From NCBI GenBank assembly GCA_024638915.1, contig JAHEJJ010000003.1:62001-126000 (forward strand): a stretch of 64,000 nucleotides of DNA. Direction: 5' to 3'. The DNA is from Robiginitalea sp. (GTDB lineage Bacteria; Bacteroidota; Bacteroidia; Flavobacteriales; Flavobacteriaceae). Position 1 is the stretch's first letter. Every line of letters starts with the position of its first letter. The position numbers were made by a program, and so were the translations under genes. Shown here in pieces: positions 43,767-53,087 of this stretch. The notes below the pieces were generated by a model that worked only from the letters and a program-made list of their open reading frames with translations, was not told the DNA's origin and made no database searches.

Positions 43767-43771
43767 TTTTG
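43764..43771 (+). promoter_or_regulatory. -7 box (TATTTTTG) for the SCO1 operon
   Basis: This TAnnTTTG match lies 19 bases before the GTG start at 43791 and overlaps the tail of the terminator just before it. Confidence 0.55.
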
Positions 43772-43790
43772 CAGCATTTCGAAAAGACTT

Positions 43791-44426
43791 GTGAAAAAGA
43801 AATTTGTTTTAATAATATTATTTGTATTTCCCCTGGTGGTATATCTCTTCTTTGCTTCAGGGGTTACCAATTTTGGGAGATTACCGGTAATCACTCAAAA
43901 TATCGGGGAGCTAGATCAGCTTGATACTTCTGTACGGTTTTCAGGTAAGATAACAATACTGGGGTTTTTAGGGGAAAATCTCGAGCTGAAGAAGACCAAT
44001 GCCTTTAATCTCAACCAAAAGATATATAAACGTTTTTTTGAGTTCAAAGACTTTCAAATGGTGATGTTAGTTCCAAAGGGTACGGAAGCTAAAGTAGTAT
44101 CCCTGGAAAGGGAATTAAGCGCCCTGGCCGATACGCGCAATTGGAAATTTATTTATGCGGAAGAAACCGAGATCCGACAACTTTTCGATGCTTTAAAAAC
44201 GAACCTCGTGCTCGATCAGTACCTCAGTACCCACTATGTGTTTATCATCGATAAAGAGAGAAATCTGAGGGGAAGAAATGATGACGAAGATGAAGGCCTG
44301 AAATTTGGATTCGATGCAACCTCAGTAGCCGATATTAACAATAAAATGGTAGACGATGTTAAAATTATTCTGGCCGAGTATCGCTTGGCTCTGAAGAAAC
44401 GTAAAACGGTAAACCAGGCCCCGTGA
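43791..44426 (+). CDS. Membrane-anchored thioredoxin-fold-like protein without cysteines
   Basis: The protein of 211 residues begins at GTG with an N-terminal membrane anchor (about residues 5-22). The body has the order of a thioredoxin/SCO fold (strand Ile-Thr-Ile-Leu-Gly-Phe, helix, strand Phe-Gln-Met-Val-Met-Leu-Val, later Tyr-Val-Phe-Ile-Ile-Asp-Lys before a turn) but contains no cysteine at all, so it cannot bind copper or act as a redox protein in the SCO way. It overlaps the SCO1 gene by four bases and is co-transcribed with it. A scaffold role in oxidase assembly is plausible. The function is not known. Confidence 0.65.
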   Translation: MKKKFVLIILFVFPLVVYLFFASGVTNFGRLPVITQNIGELDQLDTSVRFSGKITILGFLGENLELKKTNAFNLNQKIYKRFFEFKDFQMVMLVPKGTEAKVVSLERELSALADTRNWKFIYAEETEIRQLFDALKTNLVLDQYLSTHYVFIIDKERNLRGRNDDEDEGLKFGFDATSVADINNKMVDDVKIILAEYRLALKKRKTVNQAP

Positions 44427-45151
44427 AAAAGAACAAGTATACATATGTATGGGTTTCATTGGTGGTGTTGGTCTTTGGCATCATTTTTATTCCGAAAATT
44501 GTTAGCAGGATCAGCCAGGAAAAAGTGGTAGAAGAGAACAGAATGCATCAACTCGATTCGCCTGATAGACTGGCATATATTACCCTAAATGGTGAGAGGC
44601 GTAAGGTGCCTGAATTTTCTTTTATCAATCAGGACAGTATGGTAATTTCCAATGAGGATTACATGGGTAAGGTATTCGTTGTCGATTTTTTCTTTACCAC
44701 CTGCCCCAGTATCTGTCCATTGATGAGCAGAAACCTGGTGGAGCTGCAGGAGGAGTTCAGGGAATTCGACAATTTCGGACTGGCGTCTTTTACCATCAAC
44801 CCCCAGCATGATACACCAGCAGTTTTAAAGCAATACGCTGAAAGTTATGGCATTTCCGATATGGATTGGCATTTGCTAACCGGTGATTTGGAACAGGTGT
44901 ACGACCTTGCCAATACAGGGTTTAACATATATGCGGCAGTAGATGAGCAGGTGCCCGGAGGATTTGAGCACTCCGGTCTGTTTGCCCTGATCGATAAGCA
45001 GGGATATATCAGAAGCAGGCTCGATGATTATGGGAATCCCATCATCTATTACAGGGGAACGATCTCTGAGCAACAGCAAACAAATGCCGAAGGTGAAACC
45101 CAGCAGATCACCATGTTGAAAGAAGATATACAGAAGCTATTGGATGAATAA
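44423..45151 (+). CDS. SCO1/SenC copper chaperone
   Basis: It delivers copper to the CuA site of oxidase subunit II in the periplasm. After an N-terminal anchor (about 8-24) comes a thioredoxin fold with the copper ligands Cys94 and Cys98 (Thr-Thr-Cys-Pro-Ser-Ile-Cys-Pro) and His183 (Gly-Phe-Glu-His-Ser-Gly). All three are intact. The gene starts at a GTG overlapping the previous stop by four bases and overlaps the DUF420 gene by eight, so this is a tightly coupled assembly operon. The length of 242 is normal. Confidence 0.94.
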   Translation: MKKNKYTYVWVSLVVLVFGIIFIPKIVSRISQEKVVEENRMHQLDSPDRLAYITLNGERRKVPEFSFINQDSMVISNEDYMGKVFVVDFFFTTCPSICPLMSRNLVELQEEFREFDNFGLASFTINPQHDTPAVLKQYAESYGISDMDWHLLTGDLEQVYDLANTGFNIYAAVDEQVPGGFEHSGLFALIDKQGYIRSRLDDYGNPIIYYRGTISEQQQTNAEGETQQITMLKEDIQKLLDE

Positions 45152-45686
45152 ATCGATCGAAATAGAAAAACGCGAAAAAAGATTCAACCGTTGGATTACG
45201 GTGATCTCGATCATCGTCCCTTTGGCAGTAGCCCTGCTCTTTGGAGTACGACTGCCAAATGTTGACCCTCTCTATTTCCTGCCACCGGTTTATGCCAGTA
45301 TGAACGGGATTACAGCGCTCTTATTGATCGTGGCGGTCTGGGCGATTAAGAATGGTAAAAGACAATTACACCAAAAACTGATGACGACATGTATCCTGTT
45401 GTCCCTTTTGTTTTTGCTGATGTACATTGCATATCATATGACTTCCGATGCCACTCCTTACGGCGGAAAAGGGGTTTGGCGATATGTATATTTTACGATT
45501 TTGATATCGCACATTGCCCTGTCGATTATCATTATCCCGTTGGTGTTAAAAACATATGCCCGTGCTTATTTGAAGAAATTTGATTCGCATAAAAAGTTGG
45601 CGAAGATCACTTTTCCCATATGGCTTTATGTGGCGGTTTCAGGTGTTATTGTATATTTAATGATATCCCCTTTTTATGTGTATTGA
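45144..45686 (+). CDS. DUF420 membrane protein (oxidase-assembly associated)
   Basis: The 180-residue product has five hydrophobic helices and the family pattern: Leu-Pro-Asn-Val-Asp start of the first loop, His in Leu-His-Gln-Lys-Leu-Met, Tyr-His after helix 3, a Gly-rich Tyr-Gly-Gly-Lys-Gly loop, and His in helix 4. DUF420 proteins (CtaM-like) accompany aa3 oxidase genes and are thought to help assembly. It overlaps both neighbours. Confidence 0.85.
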   Translation: MNKSIEIEKREKRFNRWITVISIIVPLAVALLFGVRLPNVDPLYFLPPVYASMNGITALLLIVAVWAIKNGKRQLHQKLMTTCILLSLLFLLMYIAYHMTSDATPYGGKGVWRYVYFTILISHIALSIIIIPLVLKTYARAYLKKFDSHKKLAKITFPIWLYVAVSGVIVYLMISPFYVY

Positions 45687-45957
45687 TAGGAAGAATAAAA
45701 TCTTAGATCGCTACAAATCTTCGACGGTGTTATCCACCAAATACGTTGCTATTGTTGTGTTGATCATCATGCTATGCTTCCCCTTTGAAGCCTCTTCCCA
45801 ATGTGCGATGTGCCGGGCTGTACTGGAAAGCTCTGGTGAGAATTCCATGGCAGAAGGTATCAACGACGGCATCGTTTATCTAATGGCAATTCCTTACATT
45901 CTGGTGGCATTTCTTTTTTATTTTGTTTATCGAAAATTAAAAGGCAGTCCCGCTTAA
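45676..45957 (+). CDS. Small membrane protein with C-x-x-C motif, cytochrome oxidase neighbourhood
   Basis: This 93-residue protein starts at an ATG inside the end of the DUF420 gene (11-base overlap). It has a first hydrophobic helix (about 23-38), then Ser-Gln-Cys-Ala-Met-Cys-Arg-Ala, a loop with Gly-Ile-Asn-Asp-Gly-Ile, and a second helix (about 67-85) with a Lys-rich end. The pattern recurs in Bacteroidota next to SCO1 and DUF420. The two Cys could bind copper or haem or form a disulphide, but no function is established. Confidence 0.75.
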   Translation: MCIDRKNKILDRYKSSTVLSTKYVAIVVLIIMLCFPFEASSQCAMCRAVLESSGENSMAEGINDGIVYLMAIPYILVAFLFYFVYRKLKGSPA

Positions 45958-46061
45958 TCTTTTTTTAACACTTTTTAATACGCCTAAGTGTAACAATTCC
46001 CATTGCTTTTAGTCTTATTTAAGTACGTACAGAGTTCATCAATCAACAAGTTACCAACCCG

Positions 46062-47309
46062 ATGTTTGATATTGAGAGATGGCAGGAGATATTTGATACC
46101 ATCCGTAAAAACAAATTGCGCACTTTTCTTACGGGGCTTTCAGTAGCCTCCGGCATCTTTATTCTTGTTATCTTATTGGGTTTCGGCCAGGGTTTGCAAA
46201 ACGGTGTGGCCAATGAATTCGCCGAGGATGCAAGTAACAGGATATGGGTTTGGACACAGACAACTACAAAGGAATATAAAGGATTAAATCCTGGCAGGCC
46301 GATACAACTTCGAAACGAAAATCACAAATTTATCGAGCGTCAATTCAAGGAGGAACTTGATCACAGATCGGCTGTCTTCAGGATTCGCGATGCAAGTGTA
46401 TATTATAAAAAGGAAGTGCTCAGCTATAGTGTTCAGGGAATTTCTTATGGATATCAGTTTATCGATAACCAGCATATGTCGGCCGGTAGATTTATTAACC
46501 AATTAGATGAAGAATCGGCGGCCAAGGTAGTCGTGATAAGCAATAAGATCCGCAGGGAGGTTTTTGATAAAGACCAGGACCCGGTTAATGAATTTCTCGA
46601 TATAGCCGGCATAAAATTTAAGATTGTCGGTGTGTACGGTGATCACGGTGGAGACCGTGAGGAAGAGAGGATCTTTATTCCCATTACCACAGCTCAACGT
46701 GTATTCAATGGGGCCGATAGGGTGAATAACCTGAGCTATACCCTTAAACCGGCATCTTCGTTTAATGAAGCGGTAGAAGCTTCGTTGAATTTTGATGAGG
46801 GGTTACAAAAATATCTCCGAGAAGCTCATATTGTGGCTCCAGATGATCCAAGTGCCATCAACACCTTTAATTCTCTAAGGGAGGCAAGACGCTATTATAA
46901 TCTCGTAGATGGCATGAAAATGTTTTTCTGGTTCGTGGGAATCTGCACCATCATTGCAGGAGTAGTTGGCGTGAGTAACATAATGCTTATTGTAGTCAAG
47001 GATCGTACCCGGGAAATCGGAATACGCAAAGCGCTCGGTGCCAAACCATGGTCGATAATTGCCATGATTCTTCACGAATCTACATTTATTACCGCGATTT
47101 CAGGATTTGGAGGGTTGATTTTTAGCATGGCCATACTTGAATTTCTTGGCCCCTACATCGAAATAGAATATGTGTTAAACCCGTCGGTTAACTTCAATGT
47201 GGCGATATCCACTGTATTTGTTTTGATCCTGGCTGGAATGATCGCAGGGTTTTTCCCAGCCTGGAGGGCTGCCCGGATTCACACCATTGAAGCATTAAGG
47301 GATGAGTAA
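46062..47309 (+). CDS. MacB/FtsX-type ABC transporter permease 1
   Basis: The 415-residue product has one N-terminal helix (about 20-42), a large periplasmic MacB-like domain (about 50-275) and three C-terminal helices of the FtsX domain, with Gly-Val-Ser-Asn-Ile-Met-Leu-Ile-Val and Lys-Asp-Arg-Thr-Arg-Glu-Ile-Gly-Ile-Arg-Lys-Ala-Leu-Gly. Such permeases move substrates from the periplasm or inner membrane towards an adaptor and TolC. It has no fused ATPase. It opens the eight-gene export operon, and no ATPase gene precedes it, so it must rely on the ATPase at 49854 or one elsewhere. Confidence 0.9.
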   Translation: MFDIERWQEIFDTIRKNKLRTFLTGLSVASGIFILVILLGFGQGLQNGVANEFAEDASNRIWVWTQTTTKEYKGLNPGRPIQLRNENHKFIERQFKEELDHRSAVFRIRDASVYYKKEVLSYSVQGISYGYQFIDNQHMSAGRFINQLDEESAAKVVVISNKIRREVFDKDQDPVNEFLDIAGIKFKIVGVYGDHGGDREEERIFIPITTAQRVFNGADRVNNLSYTLKPASSFNEAVEASLNFDEGLQKYLREAHIVAPDDPSAINTFNSLREARRYYNLVDGMKMFFWFVGICTIIAGVVGVSNIMLIVVKDRTREIGIRKALGAKPWSIIAMILHESTFITAISGFGGLIFSMAILEFLGPYIEIEYVLNPSVNFNVAISTVFVLILAGMIAGFFPAWRAARIHTIEALRDE

Positions 47310-47342
47310 AGATGAGACAAATAATAAATAATCCTCCAACTA

Positions 47343-48602
47343 ATGTTTAGCAGGGACAGGTGGAATGAAATATTAGAAGTGCTGACGACCAACTGGTTCA
47401 GGACAGTACTTACCGCATTCGGTGTCTTTTGGGGTATTCTTATACTCATTTTGTTGTTGTCTGCCGGAAAAGGCATGGAAAATGGGATCAAAGGCGAATG
47501 GGGTGATATCGCTACCAATTCCCTTTGGGTATGGACCAGGAATACCACCTTGCCTCATAAGGGTTTACCTAAAGGAAGGAGTTTCGAATATAAACTACAG
47601 GATGTACAGTCATTAAAGGATAAGGTCCCCAACCTTCGAATTATCTCGCCTAGAAACAGTCTCGGTGGTTACAGGGGTGCTAACAACGTTATAAGAGGTC
47701 TGCGTACCGGCGCTTTTGGTGTTTACGGAGATTTTCCTTCCTTTATCGATCAAGAACCCATGGATATTATTAATGGCCGCTTTATCAACCAATCTGATAT
47801 AAATGATAAACGAAAGGTGGCCATTATCGGAGAAGGGGTAAAGAAAAGCCTCTATGATATCGGACAAGAAGTATTGGGAACCTATATCAAAATACAGGGA
47901 GTAAATTTTATGGTGGTGGGCATCTACCGTAAAAAGAACCTGGATGGGGATGGAGAGGAGGCCCAAAATCAAATTTTTATACCCTTTACATCTTTTGGAC
48001 AGGCATTTAACACCGGTGACGACGTGGGCTCCATGATGATCACGGCGATCGATGGAGTTTCTATAACAAGTTTAAAAGATAGGATTATCAAAGTGCTCAA
48101 AGAAAAACATAAAATTCATCCTGATGATCGGCGAGCGATAGGAAATTTCGACATGTATGAGGAATTCAGCAGGATCGAGAGATTTTTTGTAGCGTTGAAC
48201 ATCATGGGATATTTTATTGGGATCCTGGTGCTGCTCTCCGGAATTATCGGTGTGAGTAATATTATGCTTATTGTGATTAAAGAGCGTACTAAAGAAATCG
48301 GGATCCGCAGAGCTTTAGGAGAAGACCCCTGGTCTATAAGGAAGCAGATTCTTCTAGAGTCGGTTTTTTTAACGATCATATCCGGAATGATGGGTATCAT
48401 CATCGGGGCATTTGCTATTTATGGCATCAATGCACTTTTGGATGCCAATGGACCAGTAGACATGTTCGTAAACCCAACGGTTAGCCTTGGCGTGGTGACT
48501 ATCGCCCTGGTAATACTGATCATTTCGGGATTATTGGCTGGGTTTATACCGGCTCAGAGCGCCATCAGGATCAAACCCATAGATGCCCTAAGAACGGAAT
48601 AA
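47343..48602 (+). CDS. MacB/FtsX-type ABC transporter permease 2
   Basis: The 419-residue permease has the same layout as permease 1: a helix at about 18-40, a periplasmic MacB-like domain, and three C-terminal helices with Gly-Val-Ser-Asn-Ile-Met-Leu-Ile-Val and Lys-Glu-Arg-Thr-Lys-Glu-Ile-Gly-Ile-Arg. It begins 33 bases after permease 1 and likely pairs with it as a heterodimer. The adaptor gene follows 46 bases later. Transported substrates are unknown; lipoproteins, peptides or antibiotics occur in the family. Confidence 0.9.
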   Translation: MFSRDRWNEILEVLTTNWFRTVLTAFGVFWGILILILLLSAGKGMENGIKGEWGDIATNSLWVWTRNTTLPHKGLPKGRSFEYKLQDVQSLKDKVPNLRIISPRNSLGGYRGANNVIRGLRTGAFGVYGDFPSFIDQEPMDIINGRFINQSDINDKRKVAIIGEGVKKSLYDIGQEVLGTYIKIQGVNFMVVGIYRKKNLDGDGEEAQNQIFIPFTSFGQAFNTGDDVGSMMITAIDGVSITSLKDRIIKVLKEKHKIHPDDRRAIGNFDMYEEFSRIERFFVALNIMGYFIGILVLLSGIIGVSNIMLIVIKERTKEIGIRRALGEDPWSIRKQILLESVFLTIISGMMGIIIGAFAIYGINALLDANGPVDMFVNPTVSLGVVTIALVILIISGLLAGFIPAQSAIRIKPIDALRTE

Positions 48603-48648
48603 CAGAATTAGAATATCATATATACATCAATCATAGAAGACATTAACC

Positions 48649-49761
48649 ATGAAAAAATCGATAACCGTCATCATCCTGATCTTAATAGTCGTTGCCTTTG
48701 GTTTTTCGATGGTATACCTCTACCAAAAAAATGCTGAGGATCCCATCGTTTATGAAACCGAGAAGCCGAGTACGCAGACCATCATAAAAAAGGCAGTAGC
48801 TACGGGCAGTATATTGCCGCTCGAAGAGGTGCTGATAAAACCCAATATTTCAGGTGTTATCGAAGAGATTTACGTAGAAGGGGGCGACTATGTGAAAACC
48901 GGCGATTTACTTGCTAAGATCCGCGTTGTTCCAAACCTCAATGCCCTCAACGACGCCAGGAACGATATCGATGAGGCCAAGATAAACCTCGACGATCAAA
49001 AACGAAATTTCGACAGGCAAAAAAGCCTGTTCGACAAAGGTGTTATTTCACAGGTCGACCTCGAAAGGGCGCAGGTAAGCTTCGATCAGGCAAAGCAAGC
49101 CTATCAGGCTGCAAATAAGCGCTATGATATTGTAAAGACCGGAACTACCCGTGGTCTCAGCAGTGCGGCCAATACCCTTATCCGTACCACAGTAACCGGA
49201 ATGGTGCTAGAAGTTCCGGTAGAGGTTGGAAATCAGGTTATTGAAAGCAATAATTTTAACGAGGGAACCACCATAGCGGCGGTGGCCGATGTGGAAAAAA
49301 TGATTTTTGAAGGAAAGGTAGACGAATCTGAGGTAGGGAAGATCAAAGAGAACTTACCCCTGGAAATCACTGTTGGTGCGCTGGAAGACCAGATTTTTGA
49401 TGCGATACTAGACTATATAGCACCTAAGGGTAACGAGGAGAATGGCGCGATACAATTCGAGATCAAAGGAACATTGACCAAAGCCGATTCCATATTTATC
49501 AGAGCTGGTCTGAGCGCCAATGCCTCTATCATCCTCGACCGTGCCGACAGCGTTCTGGCATTGAAGGAAGCCCTGATACAGTTCGACCCTGAAACCAAGA
49601 AACCCTTCGTTGAAGTGGCCACCGGCGAGCAGCAATTCGAGCGCAGAGATGTTGTGCTGGGAATCAGCGACGGTATCTACGTAGAGGTTAAATCAGGCGT
49701 ACAGACAGACGATGATATTAAGGTCTGGAATGAGATTGAAGCGGATGAATTCGACGGATAG
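48649..49761 (+). CDS. HlyD/MacA-type periplasmic adaptor 1
   Basis: This membrane-fusion protein of 370 residues links the inner-membrane permease to TolC. It has an N-terminal anchor (about 5-24), a barrel-sandwich half motif (Pro-Asn-Ile-Ser-Gly-Val-Ile), a coiled-coil hairpin (about 100-160, with Phe-Asp-Lys-Gly-Val-Ile-Ser), and a beta-barrel with Glu-Gly-Lys-Val-Asp-Glu-Ser-Glu-Val. It is a clear paralogue of the product of 53088-54224. The two adaptors may serve the two permease pairs. Confidence 0.9.
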   Translation: MKKSITVIILILIVVAFGFSMVYLYQKNAEDPIVYETEKPSTQTIIKKAVATGSILPLEEVLIKPNISGVIEEIYVEGGDYVKTGDLLAKIRVVPNLNALNDARNDIDEAKINLDDQKRNFDRQKSLFDKGVISQVDLERAQVSFDQAKQAYQAANKRYDIVKTGTTRGLSSAANTLIRTTVTGMVLEVPVEVGNQVIESNNFNEGTTIAAVADVEKMIFEGKVDESEVGKIKENLPLEITVGALEDQIFDAILDYIAPKGNEENGAIQFEIKGTLTKADSIFIRAGLSANASIILDRADSVLALKEALIQFDPETKKPFVEVATGEQQFERRDVVLGISDGIYVEVKSGVQTDDDIKVWNEIEADEFDG

Positions 49762-49853
49762 CCTTTAGGGATCAAATAGTCACTTAGATTTTGTAACATT
49801 TTAACAAATAGAATGTCCTATTACCGGGACGGAAAACTCCATAAATCATCACT

Positions 49854-50567
49854 ATGGCAACAATGATTGAAATAAAAGACCTGCACAAGTCCTATCAAAT
49901 GGGCAAGAATTCCCTTCATGTTTTAAAAGGGATCGATTTTTCCGCAGAAGAGGGCGAACTCGTAGCTATTATGGGCTCTTCAGGATCCGGTAAGTCTACG
50001 CTTCTCAACATTCTGGGCCTGCTCGACGTAGCCGATTCAGGGGAGTATCTTCTTGATGGTAAGTTGATCAAAAACCTAAACGAGACCAAAGCCGCAAAGT
50101 ATCGGAATAAGTTTCTGGGATTTATTTTCCAGTCCTTTAATCTGATCAATTATAAAAGTGCGCTGGAGAATGTTACCCTGCCGCTCTATTACCAGGGGGT
50201 AAACCGAAAGGAACGACAGCGTAAGGCGATGAAATACCTCGAAATGGTAGGCCTAAAAGAATGGTCGCATCACCTTCCCAATGAGCTTTCCGGTGGTCAG
50301 AAACAAAGGGTAGCCATCGCCAGGGCCATGGTCGGTGAGCCCAAGGTGATATTGGCCGATGAGCTTACAGGTGCCCTGGACAGCACCACTTCTTACGAAG
50401 TGATGGATGTGATACAAAAGATCAACGACCAGGGTAATACCATACTCGTGGTAACACACGAGAACGACATTGCACATATGTGTAAAAGGATTATCTACCT
50501 AAAAGATGGAGTTATTGAAGAAGATAAAAAAATTAAACAGGTAAGAGCCTCTGAATATGTTCAGTAG
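49854..50567 (+). CDS. ABC transporter ATP-binding protein (MacB/LolD type)
   Basis: This is the energising subunit of the exporter. Walker A occupies residues 41-49 (Gly-Ser-Ser-Gly-Ser-Gly-Lys-Ser-Thr), the signature Leu-Ser-Gly-Gly-Gln 145-149, Walker B with Asp-Glu 169-170, and the H-loop His follows in Val-Val-Thr-His-Glu. The segment after Walker B reads Leu-Thr-Gly where most relatives have Pro-Thr-Gly, a minor change. The 237-residue length is normal. It is the only ATPase among four permeases and overlaps permease 3 by 11 bases. Confidence 0.94.
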   Translation: MATMIEIKDLHKSYQMGKNSLHVLKGIDFSAEEGELVAIMGSSGSGKSTLLNILGLLDVADSGEYLLDGKLIKNLNETKAAKYRNKFLGFIFQSFNLINYKSALENVTLPLYYQGVNRKERQRKAMKYLEMVGLKEWSHHLPNELSGGQKQRVAIARAMVGEPKVILADELTGALDSTTSYEVMDVIQKINDQGNTILVVTHENDIAHMCKRIIYLKDGVIEEDKKIKQVRASEYVQ

Positions 50568-51786
50568 AGACACATGGAAAGAAATATTTGAGACTATCCA
50601 GAAAAACAAGCTCCGGACCTTCTTGTCTGGGTTTACAGTGGCTCTGGGGATTCTCATATTTGTTTCACTCTACGGATTGGGTAACGGGCTGATCAATACT
50701 TTTGACAAATTTTTTCAGGACGACGCTACCAATACCATATTCCTCTTCCCAGGAAGAACGAGTATTCCTTACAAAGGATATAAATCTGAAAGATTGATCG
50801 AATTCGACAACAGCGACGTGGAAGATATCAAAAAAAACTTCGCCATGTTCGTAGAATATACCACCCCCAGGATTGAGAGGAATGCACTTGTAAAATATAG
50901 GGAGGAATCCAATAATTACCAGACCAGAGCGGTAGACTGGGCCCATCAGTTCGCTGAAAAGACCATTATAATGAAAGGTCGCTACCTGAATGTTGAAGAC
51001 ATTAAAAATAAGACCAAGCATGCTGTGATTGGACGCTTGGTGGAAAAAGACCTCTTCAGCGGCCGGGAGTCCATGGGAAAGTATATCGATGTGGGTGGCA
51101 GTGTATTTAAGGTGGTGGGGGTATTTCAGGACGATGGGGGAGATGACGAGGAACGACGCATTTATATTCCATATACTACCCGCCAGCGTATTGAAAAAAA
51201 TATAGACGAGGTCGATTTCATGATAGTAGGGTTCAAACCTGAAATCGGCTATGCGGGGGCAATGGCCCTTCAAAATAGCATCGACAAATATTTGAAGGAC
51301 AAAAAATTTATCAGCCCGGACGACCGTAACGGAATATTTATACGAAACATTGCAGACCAGTTAAAGCAAAACCAGCAATTTGCAAGCGTACTTCAATTGA
51401 TCGTAACCTTCGTTGCGATCGGTACTATAATCGCGGGCATCATCGGGATCAGTAATATTATGGTGTTTGTGGTAAAGGAGCGTACCAAAGAACTTGGTAT
51501 CCGCAAGGCTTTAGGCGCTACACCCAAAGCTGTGATCAGGTCGATATTGCTCGAGTCTGTATTTATCACCACTATTTCCGGCTTTATCGGAATGCTCGTG
51601 GGCATCGCCATCCTGAGATCGTTGGGAAACGAACTGGAAGATTATTTTATACTGAACCCTTATATCAGTACAGGACTTGCCGTGATGGCCACCCTGATGC
51701 TGATATTTTTTGGTGCCCTGGCCGGATACGTTCCTGCAAGAAGGGCAGCGCGAATTAAACCAATTATAGCCCTAAGAGACGAATAA
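50557..51786 (+). CDS. MacB/FtsX-type ABC transporter permease 3
   Basis: The 409-residue permease overlaps the ATPase gene, so the two are translationally coupled and probably form the complex core. Layout: helix at about 20-42, periplasmic MacB-like domain, three C-terminal helices with Gly-Ile-Ser-Asn-Ile-Met-Val-Phe-Val and Lys-Glu-Arg-Thr-Lys-Glu-Leu-Gly-Ile-Arg-Lys-Ala. It is most similar in layout to permease 1 and lies one base before permease 4. Confidence 0.9.
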   Translation: MFSRDTWKEIFETIQKNKLRTFLSGFTVALGILIFVSLYGLGNGLINTFDKFFQDDATNTIFLFPGRTSIPYKGYKSERLIEFDNSDVEDIKKNFAMFVEYTTPRIERNALVKYREESNNYQTRAVDWAHQFAEKTIIMKGRYLNVEDIKNKTKHAVIGRLVEKDLFSGRESMGKYIDVGGSVFKVVGVFQDDGGDDEERRIYIPYTTRQRIEKNIDEVDFMIVGFKPEIGYAGAMALQNSIDKYLKDKKFISPDDRNGIFIRNIADQLKQNQQFASVLQLIVTFVAIGTIIAGIIGISNIMVFVVKERTKELGIRKALGATPKAVIRSILLESVFITTISGFIGMLVGIAILRSLGNELEDYFILNPYISTGLAVMATLMLIFFGALAGYVPARRAARIKPIIALRDE

Positions 51787-51787
51787 G

Positions 51788-53050
51788 ATGAATTTCATTT
51801 TCGATAGAAATACATGGCAGGAGATCTTTGGCTCGATTCAAAAGAACAAAGTACGTACGATTATTACGGTTATTGGGGTACTCTGGGGTATTTTTATCTA
51901 CATCACCTTGGCCGGTTCTGCGCAGGGAATGGATAATGGTTTTGAGAAAGCTTTTGAAACCGTAGCCAGGAATAGTTTATTTGCCTGGTCACAGTCGACC
52001 AGCAAACCTTATGCGGGCTACAAGACAGGAAGAAGCCTTCAGTTAAAAGTCCGCGATGGAGAAATCCTCGCGAACAAGATCCCGGAAATAAAGTATATCG
52101 CTCCGATCAATGCCAGGGGTGTATTTGGCGATTCGGCTGCTACTGCCGTTAGAGGAGGCAAATCGGGCAGTTATGCTGTCTATGGCTATATACCTGTATA
52201 TGCCAAAATAGCGACCAAAAAAATATATGACAACGGCCGTTTTTTCAATAAGGAGGATATGGAACAGTCCCGAAAAGTCTGTGTTATCGGCGAAAGAACT
52301 CAGCAGGAACTCTTTGAAAAGGATGAAGACCCCATTGGAGGATATATCAGAGTCGATGATATCTATTTCCAGGTGGTAGGGGTACATAAATTTACCCAGA
52401 CCACACCTTTTGAGAACGATGGTGATATTTTTATCCCCTTTTCCACTTTCAGAAAAATTTTCAATAAAGGAGATAATGTCGACTTTTTTGCCATCGCCGC
52501 CTATGACGATGCCGATGTGGTACAGGTAGAGAAAGATGTAAAAGCGGTATTGAGAAGAAATCATAAGGTACACCCTGAGGACGAGCGGGCCTTTGGGGCT
52601 TTTAATCTGGGTGAGATCTTTAACAAGATCATGGGTTTCTCCAAGGGGATTACCTTTTTATCGCTGATCGTCGGTTTGGCGACCATTCTTGCCGGAGTAA
52701 TCGGCATTGGAAATATCCTTTTGATATCCGTTAAAGAGCGTACCAAGGAATTAGGGATCAGGAGGGCACTTGGGGCAACCCCTCGTGAGGTTCGGTTGCA
52801 GATCATTCTGGAATCGGTCTTTCTGACGCTTATTGCCGGGATTGTTGGGATCATCCTAGGGGCGTTGGTGTTGAGTGCTCTAAATTCGGCTACCGAGGGT
52901 ATTGATTTTCCCTATACCAATCCAACATTGCCTGTACCTCTTGTTGTCGGGGCGCTGATGATCATGGTCATTCTGGGAACCCTGATCGGACTTATCCCAG
53001 CACAAAGAGCTGTTAGCATAAAACCAATTGACGCTTTGCGCGAGGAGTAA
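51788..53050 (+). CDS. MacB/FtsX-type ABC transporter permease 4
   Basis: The 420-residue permease begins one base after permease 3 ends. It has an N-terminal helix (about 20-45), a periplasmic MacB-like domain and the three C-terminal helices, with Gly-Ile-Gly-Asn-Ile-Leu-Leu-Ile-Ser in place of the usual Ser-Asn-Ile-Met. It resembles permease 2 in position within its cassette and in the Trp-Gly-Ile/Trp-Gly-Ile-Phe start of helix 1. The adaptor gene follows 37 bases later. Confidence 0.9.
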   Translation: MNFIFDRNTWQEIFGSIQKNKVRTIITVIGVLWGIFIYITLAGSAQGMDNGFEKAFETVARNSLFAWSQSTSKPYAGYKTGRSLQLKVRDGEILANKIPEIKYIAPINARGVFGDSAATAVRGGKSGSYAVYGYIPVYAKIATKKIYDNGRFFNKEDMEQSRKVCVIGERTQQELFEKDEDPIGGYIRVDDIYFQVVGVHKFTQTTPFENDGDIFIPFSTFRKIFNKGDNVDFFAIAAYDDADVVQVEKDVKAVLRRNHKVHPEDERAFGAFNLGEIFNKIMGFSKGITFLSLIVGLATILAGVIGIGNILLISVKERTKELGIRRALGATPREVRLQIILESVFLTLIAGIVGIILGALVLSALNSATEGIDFPYTNPTLPVPLVVGALMIMVILGTLIGLIPAQRAVSIKPIDALREE

Positions 53051-53087
53051 TAAACGGAATTGATAAACACAGACAAATAATCGAGCC

